NCBI GenBank assembly: GCA_947683625.1 | Contig: CANTUR010000057.1 | Location: forward strand, 3,222,501-3,286,500 | Direction: 5' to 3' | Length of the DNA stretch: 64,000 nt | DNA from: Mallotus nudiflorus | Lineage: Eukaryota > Streptophyta > Magnoliopsida > Malpighiales > Euphorbiaceae | Position numbers and translations under genes: made by a program | The notes under the pieces: generated by a model | The model's input: only the letters and a program-made list of their open reading frames with translations | What the model was told of the DNA's origin: nothing | Databases searched by the model: none | In this document: positions 24,486-37,360 of the stretch, in pieces | Layout of the letters: the number at the start of each line of letters is the position of its first letter | Numbering within the stretch: the first letter of the stretch is position 1

Positions 24486-25849
24486 TGCATTTTTTTTAGT
24501 TAATTTACAAATCTTTTATTTATTTTTGATAATTTGTTTAGTTGTTAGGATTTAATTGATTTTTGTTGATTTTTAAGTTTATTTACTTAATCTTTATTTA
24601 AATTTTGAAATAAGGATGTATGAAGGAAGTTGAAAGATTTGAACAAGTCAAAGATAGGATTTGGAGGTTACAACAAGTTAAAATCTTGAAGGAAAATGGA
24701 TTTTCAAGGCAGCTTATTCCTGCACAACCATGCTTGAGTGTTAGAGAGTTGACACAGCCATGCACACCTTGCAACCCAACCACGTAACCTAATTCAGCAC
24801 AAAGAAGACTATTCTTATACACCCATGCGCGTGGGTGTGCACAGCTATGCAAGCTGTTACAATAACTTTTTAAATTCAAATTTTGAGCTAATTATTTGGG
24901 GGGATTTTGTGGGATTTGAATTGTAACAAACCTCAAAGTTGTTGGAGGCTGGAGGCTATAGGTAGGAGGCCTTTCTTAAAGCAAAAACAATCTTAGTTTT
25001 AGTCTTTCTTAAATTTTTTACTTTAAAGAATCAAAGTTGGTTTGGATTCACATTTATTTTATTTTTGTTCATGTTAAAGAGATTTTTGTTTGAAGTTTGA
25101 GAATAGAAAACCTTCTATTCTAAGTGGGTTAAATTAGAAAGGGGTTCTTCTTCATTAAATTCTTTTTATTTTTATTAAATAGAAATGATTGTTTATATTC
25201 TCTATACTTCATCTTCTTCTCTTTCTTTTAACATGAGCAGCTAAGTGTATTTTTAGGGTTCTTATTTCATTTCAACATGTGATTTTTAGAATTAAAACTC
25301 TAAGTTTTTAATCTTAATTCTTTGGTTATTGTTGAGCTTAATGTTTTTTGAGACTTGATCATCCTTAGATTGAATTTATACTTTAGAACTTGATTGAGAG
25401 ATAGGTTCTATTAGAATCAAACAATAACCTATTAGTTGCTCATTTAGTTGAGAGACATTTAAGTAGCTAATATTGGTTTAAAAGTTGGACTTAAAATTGA
25501 GTTTAAGAAATACTTAGTTAGTGAGAGCTAGTAAAGTAGTTGCTAATTCTACTCAATTAATTATAGGTTTACCTGAGAGGAAAATCTATGGTTTTATATA
25601 TGCTTTCAAATTAAATTGAGATTAGTTAATTTTAGAAAAGGTTGAAAAGATAATAAGAACCCTAGCCTTTAATTTGATTGTTAAGTTTTAATTAAATTTG
25701 TTTTGTTTATTTTTACTTAATTTTCAACCCAAAATTAGGTGTTTAAACAAACAAACATTTTTAGTATTTCAATATTCAATTTACAATCTCTGTGGGATAA
25801 TATCTTATTTTACTACTTGAAACAATTCCGTACGCTTGCGGATTTGACA
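24486..25849 (+). mobile_element. Probable solo LTR of a gypsy-type element
   Basis: From about TGCATTTTTTTTAG to GGATTTGACA. It has the layout of Athila/Tat-class LTRs: an AACATGAGCAGCTAAGT block (about 25232), then CAATCTCTGTGGGATAATA and TACGCTTGCGGATTTGACA at the end. No primer site, gag or second LTR was recognised beside it, so a solo LTR is inferred. Both boundaries are estimates and no target duplication was confirmed. Confidence 0.4.
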
Positions 25850-27615
25850 CTTCAGGTCCCTATCGCAACTCGCCACAAGGAATAGTGCATTGCCAAGGGG
25901 TCATTTACCAAAATGACCCTGCACCAATTGATAGCCCCCCAATGCAAAAATTTTTTTTTTGTTTAGCGGGACTCGTGACGCAATGTTCGTGTCGCGAGTC
26001 TTGATATGTATTATCATCCATATATAAATGTTGAGCTCCAAAACTCTTAAACCCAAAATTTGACAAGTGTTTCTCTCCATAATTCAGTGTTTACTTCTAA
26101 ATGTTTATGTGTTGAATTATTAAAATTCACAATATTTTATATGAAAAATGCAATAAAAAATTTTATTCTCCTAAAAATCCTATTCAAAACAGTAATACAG
26201 TTCATTCCCTATTAAACGTCAAATTATTATTTAATATTTATTTGATAAATTATCATAGAGTCTATTTTCAAATATCTAATTAAATAATTTATTTACCTAC
26301 TAGGATTAAATTAATTTATTTTAATAAATTATTTTAGAGTCTATCTCTAAAAATATCTAATTAAATAGAAGATTGATTTTATATATAATATTGTATATTC
26401 ATTTATGCTATATATATATCACCAGTTCTTGAGTTTTTACTAGGTTATATGTGATTTTAATGATGTAAATAAAAGAGATATAAATAATTTTTTTCTTTTC
26501 TTTTTCCTATTTGTATATGCAAATTTAAACTTGAAAACCCCAACTAATTAAATTATTTGATTGTTCTTATTTTTAGGTGTAGAAATTATTACTGTTACGT
26601 TTCAAAACTCAATAATGGAAGTATAGACGTAAGTTTTTAATTGTTGAATGAACTATTGAAAGCTATAAGGAGTTTTTAATCCATTTTCAGCTTTTGTATG
26701 ATGTGTTTCTATATATTATTTATTTATTATTTTTATTATATTATGCATATCATATTATATAAATGATTTTATACATTTTTAATTAATTCATTGTTTTTAT
26801 TATATTATGTAATTTTTTTCATATTTAAAATTTATATTTTTTATTTTTTATTAAAATGATTTAACTCTTATAATTATTTAAATTATATAACTAAATTTTT
26901 TTATTTATATATTTTGTAATTTTAAATTTATTTAATTTCAATATGTTATGAATTGTCATAGTTTTTTTATATTAAAGGTCATATTCAAATATACTATTAA
27001 TGTCTTTTATTTACAAGACATCATATAACTGTGCATATATTTTTTAAAATAAATAATTTTCTTTTAGAAATTACTCAATAATTTATGTTTTATTTATATT
27101 ATTTAATTAATAATTTCCTAAATCCTTATTTGTTGAATTATTAAAATTCACAGTATTTTTCTATAAAAACATAAAAATTCCTCATTCTAAAATATACATT
27201 TTCTATTTCATCTGAACACTATAATTATATTATATCTAAAACATCACTCTACTATTCCATAAAAAAATATATCCTCTACTTTACCTAAAACATCTATATG
27301 TATTTTCTTTCTTTTAAAAATATCTTTTTTCTCATTTATTTATCTAAAAGAAAAATCTACCATTTATATTAAAAATTTATGTACTCAAAATAAAAAAATA
27401 ACAAAAAAAATCTACCATGTATATTAAAAATATGTGCACTCTTAATAAAAAATAACCAAAATAAAATTATTACAATGTGTTTTCAAGTGCTTACTTTTAT
27501 AAGTTATTTGATTAATTTATAATTTATTAAAATTATTTAATTTTTTATTAAAATTATTTAATTTTTTCTTAAAATAATTTTAATATACATATAAATATAT
27601 AGTCACACCCACTCC
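25850..27615. other. AT-rich intergenic DNA with two hairpins near its start
   Basis: No gene seen. An inverted repeat GGGTCATTT...AAATGACCC lies at about 25898-25919. A second (GACTCGTGAC...TGTCGCGAGTC) lies at about 25971-26002. The rest is A/T-rich. Confidence 0.5.
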
Positions 27616-27775
27616 GCTAGCTGATGAGTAGGCATGACATGCTAATAGATGGCTAATGCTTATGCTAAAAATAAATGAAATATATACTACAAGTCTTAAT
27701 AATTCACTGCCAACTTCAATTACTATTAGATATTTACTCAATAGGTTATAGGTTCATTTCAAGGACTACTAGCTG

Positions 27776-27811
<36 letters not shown>

Positions 27812-27960
27812 GGCTAGTTGATGAGGGCTAAGAGATGGCTAATGCTTATGCTAAAAAGAAATAAAATATATACTACAAGCCTTAATAATTCACCGTGAAC
27901 TGCAATTACTATTAGATATTTACTTAATAGGTTCATTACAAAAACTACTACCTACTAGAT
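27616..27960 (+). repeat. Direct duplication around a (TA)15 tract
   Basis: Copies at about 27616-27775 and 27812-27960 share GATGGCTAATGCTTATGC, ATATACTACAAG and CAATTACTATTAGATATT. They are separated by an uninterrupted TA tract at 27779-27808. Copy A has a short extra segment (GGCATGACATGCTAA). Confidence 0.85.
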
Positions 27961-28419
27961 TCAGCTAGATTTCAAACCCATCTACATTATTTATAGACAA
28001 GTAGTATGTACAACCTAAAAGGCAAAATAACTAAGCTGAATGACACAACCTCTTCTAGACAATAGATAATCACTGCTGATTCTCTAAAGGACCTATACAA
28101 ATTTAAATGGGATGAGTATAACAATACACAGTGAGTGGCTAACGATATAACAAGTGGGAACAAATATTGCTTTCTACAAAATATTTCACTTCTGAAAAAA
28201 TAGTCCTTTTTTTTTCATAAAATATTAGAATTTGGAAATCAGAGAATGCATCAAAGAATCTCAACTACGTTGACACTCTCTTAGTGTTCACATCACACTT
28301 CCAAAGTCTTAAATTCAATTAAAATAAAAAGAGTTGATATAAGCCAAAAGGGAAACAACAAACAAAAAGACTAATTAAATTTATAATTAGACCTTCAACT
28401 AAGATCACTATAAATAGCA

Positions 28420-28573
28420 TTTAAACAGAAATTTGGAGTCGTGTCCCACTAAAGCTCTGAAGAAGCAGAAATTCTATGCTTTGTGAGAAGATCAGCCACC
28501 CCATTGCCTTCCCAGAAGATATGAGACACCCTGAATTGCATTTGGGAAATAAGATGTAAATAATGTAGCTACA
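28420..28573 (-). pseudogene. LINE ORF2 RNase H domain, C-terminal part
   Basis: Minus strand reads HLISQMQFRVSHIFWEGNG, then VADLLTKHR, then a stop. This is the VSHI-REGN-VAD motif block ending plant LINE RNase H domains. It joins in sense to the part at 31915-32307 across the solo LTR. Confidence 0.8.
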
Positions 28574-28914
28574 TGTTATAAACCGAGTTTTTAAATTATT
28601 TTAATATAAAATAGAATATGCAATGTTAATAATTTTGAAATTGTATTTGATTATTTTACTATTTGTGAATTATTATCGTTATTATTTTATGTTTACTTAA
28701 TATATTTTACGTAAATATATGACATTAAATTATCATTTTGGGAAATAGTATTTTATTTAACCTTTAAATTAGAGCATTTATATTTTAATATTATTATTTT
28801 AATGAATTATATTATTGATCTAATTTCCATGAATAATACATTATTTTTGCATGCATTAATAATATTAGGGTTTAATAATTATATTATGTGTATATATTAT
28901 ATTTTATTTGTGAT

Positions 28915-29060
28915 ATGTATATATATATATATATATATTTATTTATTTATTTATGTATGTGTAATTAAATTGTGTGGTGTGTTTTTGTAGAATTTATATA
29001 TATACGTTTATTATATTAAAGTATAAAGTTAAGTTTATATACACACACACACACACACAA
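28915..29060 (+). repeat. (TA)n and (CA)n microsatellites in the solo LTR
   Basis: An alternating TA tract at about 28917-28937 is followed by ATTT repeats. An (AC)10-type tract lies at 29041-29060. Confidence 0.85.
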
Positions 29061-31149
29061 ATATTAAAAAGAAAACCCATTTTCTTTCCTTCTTCCTCCC
29101 AATCATCTTCTTCCTCACCAGCACCGTCCGTTTCCCTTTGTTTAGAGTGCCTCCAGCTCATCCACCGTCGACCACCTCCTCCTCCAGCAGCTCTGCCACC
29201 TCCAGTTACCCTCTCCGACATCGGTGAAGCTTGAAGAACCTGATTTGGCCGAAAGTTGGCTCTTCATCGTTCAAGTCCTTTCTGGCCACCAAAATTGATG
29301 ATTCTGGTGCCGTTAGACTCCTGAGACTCCCTAGAGAATGATTCCAAGATTCCTTTTGTCTGAAAATTCAATTTGTAAGGTTTTAAGCTAGTTTCCATTT
29401 TCGGCCATTTTTGGTTCTTGATTTTTTTGAACTTCATTCTTTGTGATTCAAGCTGAATTCATTCACAAATATTGTTTCCCTTAGCATAATCTACCTTTGA
29501 GAATTTTTGTGTAATTTTTGAAATTTATTTTGATTTTTGTGAATTTTTGATTATTTTATTATTTTCATAAATTAATTAAATAAATTGTGAAATTGTAATT
29601 TTTAGAGTTTGTTGAAATTAATTTTAGAATTTAATTTATAATTTTTGTGATTTTTGTGTAATTTTTATAATTTTATTTAGTTTAGGTCAATTTTGGAAAT
29701 ATAGGTTATATGTGTATTTTGTTAAAATTAATGGGTTAATTGAGTATATTTTTTGAATTTATTTAATTATATGTAGAGAAAATAATTTAGAGTGATTACA
29801 TAATTTTTATTTTATTTTTAAGTAATTTTAGTATATTATGTGAATTTTTATATACTAAGGATATTTTGATAATTTGGTAGTAATTGTAGTTAAATATTAA
29901 GTTTAATTGGTTTTAATAATTATTTGAGGTATAAAAATTATTTTTACAAATTATTTTCTAATTATAACTAATTAAAGCTATTTTTTCAAAAATTATTTTC
30001 AAATTTAATATAATATACTATTTTTGTAAATAAATGGGTTTTTAATAATTTTTAGTATGTTTTGGACTAATTGAGTAATTTGGATTTATAAAATGAATTT
30101 TTATTAATGTTTGTGAATTTATCGAGAAATATTGATTTTAATAATATTATATTAATATTAGGGTTTTAAGTGATTATTGGTAAAATAATTGCTTTTAATG
30201 TTTGAATATTTAAATTGCTATATTTTGGTACTTAAAGGACATTTTTGGTATTTATAGAATTTTAATATATTTATTGTATTTGTTGTGAATTGTGGATCTC
30301 AGTCGGTGGAATTTGTAGTTTGTGATCCCGACCGAGGGTTGTTGAGAATATTTTGTAAATTCTATTCGAAGTGTATTTTCTTGCAGGATCAACTCTATTT
30401 TTTAAGTAGAGAGATGTCCGTTTTACAGAGGAGGTTCTGATTAATTTTCGATAGAATTCTCGTAAAACGTGACATTCGGTCAAATTCCTAATCTCTGTCT
30501 GTGTTTAGAATTCTAGATCGAGCCTCTAGAAGTTAAGTTAGATTCATTCTAATTTTCGTATTGTGATTTTATTGTTAGTTGCATCGAGACCGAGGCCTAG
30601 TGGACTAGGCCAGTTGGACCCGTCTTGAGGAGCGCACAACTGTGAGTTATTATAATATATATGCATTGCTTAGGTTGTATGTTTTAGACTTCTATGTCTT
30701 AAATATAAATTGTTGCATAATTGCCTATTTGAATGTTTAAGTATATTTTAGGTATACTTTTAGTATATTTTCGTATATTATGAAATAAATGCATGTTTTC
30801 CTTTTCAATTAAATCTACCTTGTTTTTAGATATATAGTTGGTTTAATTTAGTATTTTTTGTGATTTATTTGAGTTGATTATACATATATATATACCTGAA
30901 ATATACTTAGTTTATTTTAGGCATATTTCTGGTATATATATGGTTTATTTCTTTATTTTAAATATCATTATGCATCATTTATTTTCCTGAATGTATGTTT
31001 TAATATAAATAAAGGATATCGATAGAACGTGCTTCCTAGTGGGCAACACTAGGATCGAGTACGTACTAGTGCGATAGATGATAGGTTGAATTACTAACTT
31101 ATTTGAGGAAATTATGACTTGATTGATGTGAGATGTGATTGAGAGTGTG

Positions 31150-31240
31150 ATTGCTGGAGCTCGGCTGACCAAGTGTCTCGGGGCCAATCACACTGATAGT
31201 CAAACTGCTGGAGCTCGGTCGACTTAGTGTCTCGGGGCTA
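31150..31240 (+). repeat. Two-copy GC-richer repeat in the solo LTR
   Basis: Two imperfect copies of GCTGGAGCTCGGC.GAC.AAGTGTCTCGGGGC (near 31154 and 31207), spaced about 53 bases apart. They stand out by composition in an AT-rich LTR. Confidence 0.75.
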
Positions 31241-31914
31241 GTCTACTGTCCATATGGATTAAGTGAATTTACTGGGATTTAAGTGAGTCTACATGGCTAG
31301 AGTATTTTCTATTGATATTTGAGGTTGCGATAACATAAGGTTCTATTTGATCCTTCATAAACTGATGATTTTCATTATAAAATGATTTTTCTTGCATCTG
31401 TGTGTATTTGCCTGTATATATATTTATTATATATACTATTGAGTGTCTGCATTTGACATTTAGCTATGCATGTATATATGTTATAATAATTCACTCAGTG
31501 AGGTCTGACTCTCCTCCGTTGATATTTTTACAGGAGAGTCTTCATCTTCAGGCCTCAGTAGTAGACCTGTATGCCAGATTTCTTCCACTCTGGCTTTATT
31601 ATGTAAATCACTTACTTGAGTTTTATTTTGTATTCTAGACACTGTAATAGTAGTTGTATTTGACTCTGTCGAGTTGTATTTATATTTATACTTGTATTAA
31701 AAGATTTCTATTTATGATATATATGATATGATTTTATGTTATTAAAAGAAGTTGAGAATTTATTTTATTATCTGAGATTTAATTTCCGTTGAATAATATT
31801 TTATTTATTTTATTTTATTGCATACTTTTATTTTAAGGCTTGCTACGGGTTCCGGATTTGAAAGATTTCCCGTTCCCTAGCGCCAGTCATGGCCCCCTGT
31901 TTTGGGTAGTGACA

Positions 31915-32640
31915 TTACACAAGCTTAATTGCCCAAGGAACCTATTGAATTTTTGACTGGAAAAGCTTAACAACGTAAGAAGAGCCACACTGTAGCCATA
32001 GCTGATGCCAACCATGATCCCATTCCATTTTAACAGGATAAATAATTTTTTGGAGTTTTGCCATATAAGCAAAAGAGCAGCCAATATGAAATGCAAATGC
32101 ACCTTTTGCAAAGCCATGCGAATTACGAAAAAAACCTCTAGCTCCTACCTCCCGTAGACTACTTAAAGCTGAGGCATCAGTATTGACCTTTATCCAAGAA
32201 ACAATGGGAGGTTGCCAACATACTGAAATAATCAATGGTGGTTGCCTCAAAATTCCTCGTATACGAAGAGCATGTGGAATCCAAAATTCATCAGATGAAT
32301 TATACATATGGTCTTCTTTAAAGAAAGCAAGTTCTTTAATAGCATTCCATAGTCCTCACAAGACAACATGGATGTTAAGCACATTATCATTAAAAATCAT
32401 GTCATTTCTGAAAATTCCATATAACCCATAAGATGCTCACTATTGTAGAACACCAAAGGGCAGCGACTTGAGAACTAAACCGATGATTCTTTACATCAAC
32501 AATGAAATCAACAATTGAACCTGTTAGACAAAGTTGCTTGCTGAATAATAAAGAAACAAATTACCAAATCACAACAGAAAAATGGCATTATAAGAAGAGA
32601 TGCTGACTATCTTCGAAAGAAGATTCACATAAACAGCAGC
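31915..32640 (-). pseudogene. LINE ORF2 RNase H N-terminal part and preceding linker
   Basis: Minus strand WIKVNTDAS starts the RNase H fold (first catalytic Asp in NTDAS), followed by GARGFFRNSHGFAKGAF and EWDHGWHQLWLQ. A stretch at 32350-32640 matches the CX2C-type linker (CRCCLCESSFEDSQHLF). The domain is cut at 31914 by the solo LTR. Confidence 0.85.
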
Positions 32641-32652
32641 GTGAGGGAAAAG

Positions 32653-33309
32653 TTATACTTTGTTGCATAATTTTTCATCTATAGGAAGATAATTATACAC
32701 TACACGTAAGCAGAGTATGGAGCGAGAGGGAGGGATGAATTCCTTCCAAATAAAAGAATGACAAGCTACTATAGAGTGAGCAAAACGGAGAAAATTGTAC
32801 ATTTTCTTCATTGTATGAATGCCACCAACAACTCTAGTCCATACACAAACATCTTTATCTGCAATAATAGGAGAAATCTTTTCAATAGCTTGTCTAACAT
32901 CCACAATACTGATATGCAGCAACTTCCAAGAATTATTCACTAAAAATCTGTCAATAGGAGCCACCAAAGAGTCCTGAATTATTCTAGGAATGCCCAATTT
33001 ATTAGAAACTATAGGAAGAACCCATTCATTAGTCCAAAAATTCAAATTGCTATTTTCTCCAATGTACCACATAATATTCAACCGAAGAGAAGCATAAATG
33101 TCTTTGATAGAAGACAATATAGAAGACCGACAATAAATATCTATCCTAATACTTGAAGGACACAAAAAAAGCCTTCGAAGAATGCTTATAGGATAAGAAT
33201 TCATAGCAACAAAATTCCAAGAATTTTTACTTAGGATATCATCATTTAGTACTTTTAACTTTTTAATACCAAATCCTCCCTTATTCAAAGGCAAGCAACA
33301 ATTCGCCAA
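32653..33309 (-). pseudogene. LINE ORF2 zinc-finger (zf-RVT) region
   Basis: A 218-residue open stretch with the post-RT sequence of plant LINEs: LNKGGFGIKKLKVLND, WYIGENSNLNFWTNEWV (the G-G-S-FW-D-W pattern), and FIWKEFIPPSRSILCLRVV. It lies between RT and RNase H. Confidence 0.85.
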
Positions 33310-33398
33310 GGAATAGTGACAAGATTCTTACAATCAATAGATCATAACCAAATGAAATTCCTCATACAACGCTCAATGTAAGAAATAAGAGACAAAGA

Positions 33399-34740
33399 TC
33401 ACTTATAAACCACAAAGGAGTGAAGAAATGAACTAGTGATAATAGACTTGACAAGAGTAATACGACTAGCTTGAGATAGGGAATTACCCTTCCATTTAGA
33501 AAATCTTCTACAAATTTTGTCTGCAATAGACTTTAACCATTTTTTCTTAGGAGCACCTACAAAAATAGGGACACTAAAATAATTGAAAGGCATAGAACCT
33601 TTAACCATACCCGTAATTCCTTGGAACTTGGCAGCACAATGATCATTAATTGAAGCACTATAAAAAACTTTTGATTTTGCCAAATTAACTACTTGCCTAG
33701 AAAAATTGGCATAGCACTGGAAAACCCTATTAATGGCTAAAATATTACTCATAGAAGCCTTATAAAATAAAAGAATATCATCTGTATATGGAAAATGAGT
33801 GGGGAAAGAAGTGTTCCTTGTGTACATTATAGGTTGAATGTCACCTAAATCAACCTTGACAGAAATCAACCCACTAAGAAAATCTTCCACAAGATAAAGG
33901 AGAAGGGGAGATAGTAGATCCCCTTGGCGGACACCTCTGGAACAAGGAAAGTAACCCATAATTCTACCATTAATCAAAATAGAAATATGAGCGGACATAA
34001 ACAATGACAAAATCCAATCTCTAAATTGGAAGGAGAAGCCAAAAGCCTTTCGGAAATATAACATTTTAGTCGAGAGTGTCAAAATCTTTCCTAATATCAA
34101 TTTTCATTGATAAATTTCCCTTAAAACAAGACTTCTGTAGCATTTTAATACCCTTTGAAGCCCCTACAATGCAATTAGAAATATTACATTGCTTTAAAAA
34201 CCTAAATTGATTACAAGAAATGATCCTTGTAGCTATAAGAGAGAGGCCATCAATAAGAATTTTAGTAACAATTTTGAAACTAAAATTGCTTAGAACAATT
34301 AGGTGAAATTATTCAATAGCTTTGGCATTTTCCAATTTTGGAAATAACACCATAAAACTAGAATTCATTCCGGAAGTGACAATGCTATAAAGGAAAAAGC
34401 TCTGAACTAAAACACAAACATCATTCTAAATTAAATCCTAAAAATTATGATAGAAAACCTTAGTGAACCCATAAGGACCTTAAGCACTATTAGCATCCAT
34501 GTTGAAAACTGTTGATTTGATCTCATAATGGGAGGGACATCTAACCAATGAAGCATTATCATCATTGGAGACCAAAAATGGAACAACTGTCCAAATTAAA
34601 ATTAATATCAGAGGACACTCCAACATCTGCCTAAAATAAGTTTTTATAAAAATCTATGACATGATTTGCAATAAGATGCTTATCATAAGTGATTATGCCA
34701 TTAATCTATAATTAATAAATGCCATGTTTAGATTTTTTTC
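33399..34740 (-). pseudogene. LINE ORF2 reverse transcriptase domain
   Basis: Contains KIDIRKDFDTLD (in another frame, upstream), SILINGRIMGYFPCSRGVRQ, then GDLLSPLLLYLVEDF. The catalytic motif is FPYTDD (33779-33790), where active copies usually have F/YADD. A frameshift and stops separate it from the upstream part near 34100. Confidence 0.88.
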
Positions 34741-35838
34741 AAGCCAATTGTTAATGGAAGAAAGCAGTATTCCTATCTCCAGCTGCCAACCATTTATTTA
34801 AGCACTTCTCTTTAAGAAAATTTCATGTTGCTTGAGAGATAAATCAATTGCCGTATGAGCATCAATCTTTTTCTTATGGCATTCCTCATTAAGACTAGAA
34901 GAGGCAATTTCAGCTTGAATGTCTTGAAGACTAATTGAAGCATGCTGAATATTAGACTCCAAAATACCAAAAGTAGATTTATTCCAAACTTGCAAAGCCC
35001 CTCTAAGTCTCTTTAACTTACACCTAAGAAGTGCATAAGAGGGAGGCCATCAAAAGGAATCCGCCAAGAATTCACAATAAATTGTCTCAAGTGTGGATGG
35101 GTAATCCACATAAAAAAGAACTTAAAATGGGAAATCACACCCCCTAAAAAATTACAGTGCATAAGGAGAGGCGAGTGATTAGATTGATGGCGAGGAAGAA
35201 CTGAACATGAAATCTCAAGCCACCATTGAAAAAAGGCAAGATTTCCAAGACCTCTCCATCAAGACAACTCTTTACTCTGCTAGCCCCAAATCTTCCATTA
35301 GCCTAAGTATAAAAATCACGTCTAGAAGAAATTTTTGACAACAAACAATCATCCATAAAACTTCAGAAATCACAGTAAGGACTAAGAGCAGCGGGTCTAC
35401 CTGTTTGCTCATGAGCTCAAAAAATAGCATTACAATCACCCAATAGACACCAACTCACATCAAAATTCAAAGACATGTTATACAAGTCAGACCAAAGCTG
35501 CATTCTTTTATTGCTTCAAACACTACCATAAATGAAAGATTCTTTGCAAAACATTTGCAAAAGAAACGTCAATGGTAATATGCTGGTCATGAATATCAGT
35601 AAAAGCAGGGGGTGATAAGCATCTTTTACCAAGCACCCAAATAGAAGGAATAGGTTTATCATTATAAGAAATTAAAGAGAAGTCTAATCTATCCTAAAAA
35701 GACTAGAATAGAAGTAAAGAGAACCATAGGCTCAGGCAGACAAATCAAATATAGATAATAACGCTGACAAAAATAAAAGAGAGTTCATTGGGTTGAAGAG
35801 TTCCACATACCTCTGTAGTTCCAATATAGAATGTTCAT
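34741..35838 (-). pseudogene. LINE ORF2 start and AP endonuclease domain
   Basis: ORF2 opens at ATG 35838 (MNILYWNYRG), the usual WN-RG start of the apurinic-type endonuclease that nicks target DNA. Further family motifs: AHEQTGRPAALSPYCDF (about 35370-35420), ANGRFGASRV (about 35275-35310), and after the domain NKWLAAGDRNTAFFH (about 34750-34795). Stops are frequent. Confidence 0.8.
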
Positions 35839-37277
35839 AAGTTTAGTTTGTCAGGTTTCCAAGTTAATCTTTTGGTAAGAGAGACCTGATATTTTCTAGC
35901 TTTAAGGGATTTATGACATTGGACTTTAGTCCATTCTTCAGATTCCATCTCATATGCCCATGACACTTTAGGATCAATATGTTTCACATCATCTTGATTA
36001 TCATCTTCCAATACCTGATTCATTATATTTATTTCTACATTAGAAGCATAAGCAACGGGTGTGAATGGGTTCAATTTGCACTAGAGTTGCACTTTGCATC
36101 TGATCGAGATCATCAACCATAGAGGCATGAGGGGCAATATGATTTATAACTTGAGGTTGGTTATAAAAAGGAGTATAAGCAACAAGTGTCGTGGCATTGG
36201 AGGCCGCCTGAATGAGATCAATTTGCACTTAGGATGTGCTTTACAACTGGTCAATAACATTAAATGCAATTTGATTTGCATCTTCAGCTTGGTCAGTAAC
36301 TTGAAGTGGAAGCTCATCTAAAATATCTTCTTGGTGAGCTGGAACATCATCGACGTTGTCAACAGGATCAGTATTAGTAGTATTTACATTAAAATGTAAA
36401 CCCTAATTTAACAATTGAAAAGCATTTCTATATGAGACATTAGGGTTAACCTTCTTCTTCCAAATCTTCTTTGGTTCCCCCTGACGAAGAGCACGCTTGG
36501 CAAGCTCAATATTTTGTGGTTGGGAATGTGAATCATTCCGTTGTATGCCCAAACAACAATTCTAAAGGACATGGCTAATATTCGAGCAAATATTACAAAA
36601 TGAGGGCATGTTCTTATAAATGACATCAATAAAAAAGCTTTTGCCAATCCTTTGAAAGAGAAGATTATCAGGAAGTTTGCTTGATAGATCGACATCAATG
36701 AGAACTCAAGCGCAGTGCCCAAATTTTGCATTGATTGTGGTATTATCGATTTTAAGAGGAACACCTATACCATAGGCCATGGATACTAAAGAAGTTTATA
36801 GAAACAAACCCATAGCTGAGTATTAGAAAATTTTTGCTCTTTAGGATTGAAATCAAGTGTCCAATGTTGTGAGCAGAGAATACCTGGCTTCAAAGCTATT
36901 GAACCCCTACCCCAAATTTTAGTCTTTTTAGAACTGGAGTTCAAGATGACATGGTAAAAACCACGCCCTAAAGATATCAGTTTCTAATTGGAGGAGAGGC
37001 TCCATATGGAAGAATGTTTCTTTTTCAAATCCACCATCCATGGTGATTCTTCTTTGGCAAGGATGATTCGTGCAACGAGTGCATGCTAACAGACAGACAA
37101 TTGCTTTTTGTAAATCTATTGATTTATTCTGATGACAATGGATCTACCTTTGTTCATTGCAGAATTCTCGTCTGGAATGATTGGAGGCTCTTGATTAAAT
37201 GATACAATGGTTGTATATGATTTCATAGTTGTACTAAGGATTGGAGTGAACATAGTTGAGTGACTCAAGTAATCCAT
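35835..37277 (-). pseudogene. LINE ORF1 pseudogene (DUF4283 and zinc knuckle)
   Basis: Starts at ATG 37277 (MDYLSHSTMFTPILSTTM). A DUF4283-like RNA-binding region follows (LVARIILAKEESPW, SLGRGFYHVILNSS, IWGRGSIALKPG, WTLDFNPKEQKFSN), then a knuckle-like CNICSNISHVL-NC (about 36555-36590), then an acidic, repeat-like tail ending MESEEWTKVQCHKSLKARKY...KLNL at 35835. It is broken by several stops, for example at 37124, 37091 and 36977 (approximate). Its stop overlaps the ORF2 start as ATGA. Confidence 0.8.
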
Positions 37278-37360
37278 GGTAGCCGGAAGGCCTAGGCGGC
37301 CTAAAAGGCGGTGCTGCTAAGTGGGCGAGAATTAGTGGTAGAGTCCGATAGGGCTCAAAC

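Larger units (their letters stand above)
28574..31914 (+). mobile_element. 3.3 kb solo LTR inside the LINE
   Basis: Begins TGTTATAAACC and ends TTTTGGGTAGTGACA. It is flanked by CTACA (28569-28573) and TTACA (31915-31919), a 5-base target duplication with one transition. The LINE RNase H frame is interrupted exactly here. The internal blocks (CTCCTCCAGCAG-rich leader, GGAGAGTC/GACTCTCC around 31509-31540, GCTACGGGTTCCGG near the end) resemble long gypsy LTRs. No primer site or internal region is present, as expected after LTR-LTR recombination. The orientation is inferred. Confidence 0.8.
28207..37360 (-). mobile_element. Plant L1-like LINE, nearly complete, split by a solo LTR
   Basis: Minus-strand non-LTR retrotransposon: ORF1 (DUF4283-like and zinc knuckle), then ORF2 (AP endonuclease, RT, zinc-finger region, RNase H), then a 3' end marked by an A tail (T run at 28207-28215). 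The 5' end is not defined by a target duplication; about 37360 is an estimate from the GC-richer leader. A solo LTR (28574-31914) interrupts RNase H. Many stop codons make it inactive. Confidence 0.85.

Noticed and set aside
28974..29234. Open frame with a PPPPPAALPPP stretch
   Set aside because: It is inside the 3.3 kb solo LTR, next to microsatellites. Its composition reflects the pyrimidine-rich leader, not a protein family.
36094..36321. Plus-strand frame in the LINE
   Set aside because: It is antisense to LINE ORF1, which has recognisable family motifs.
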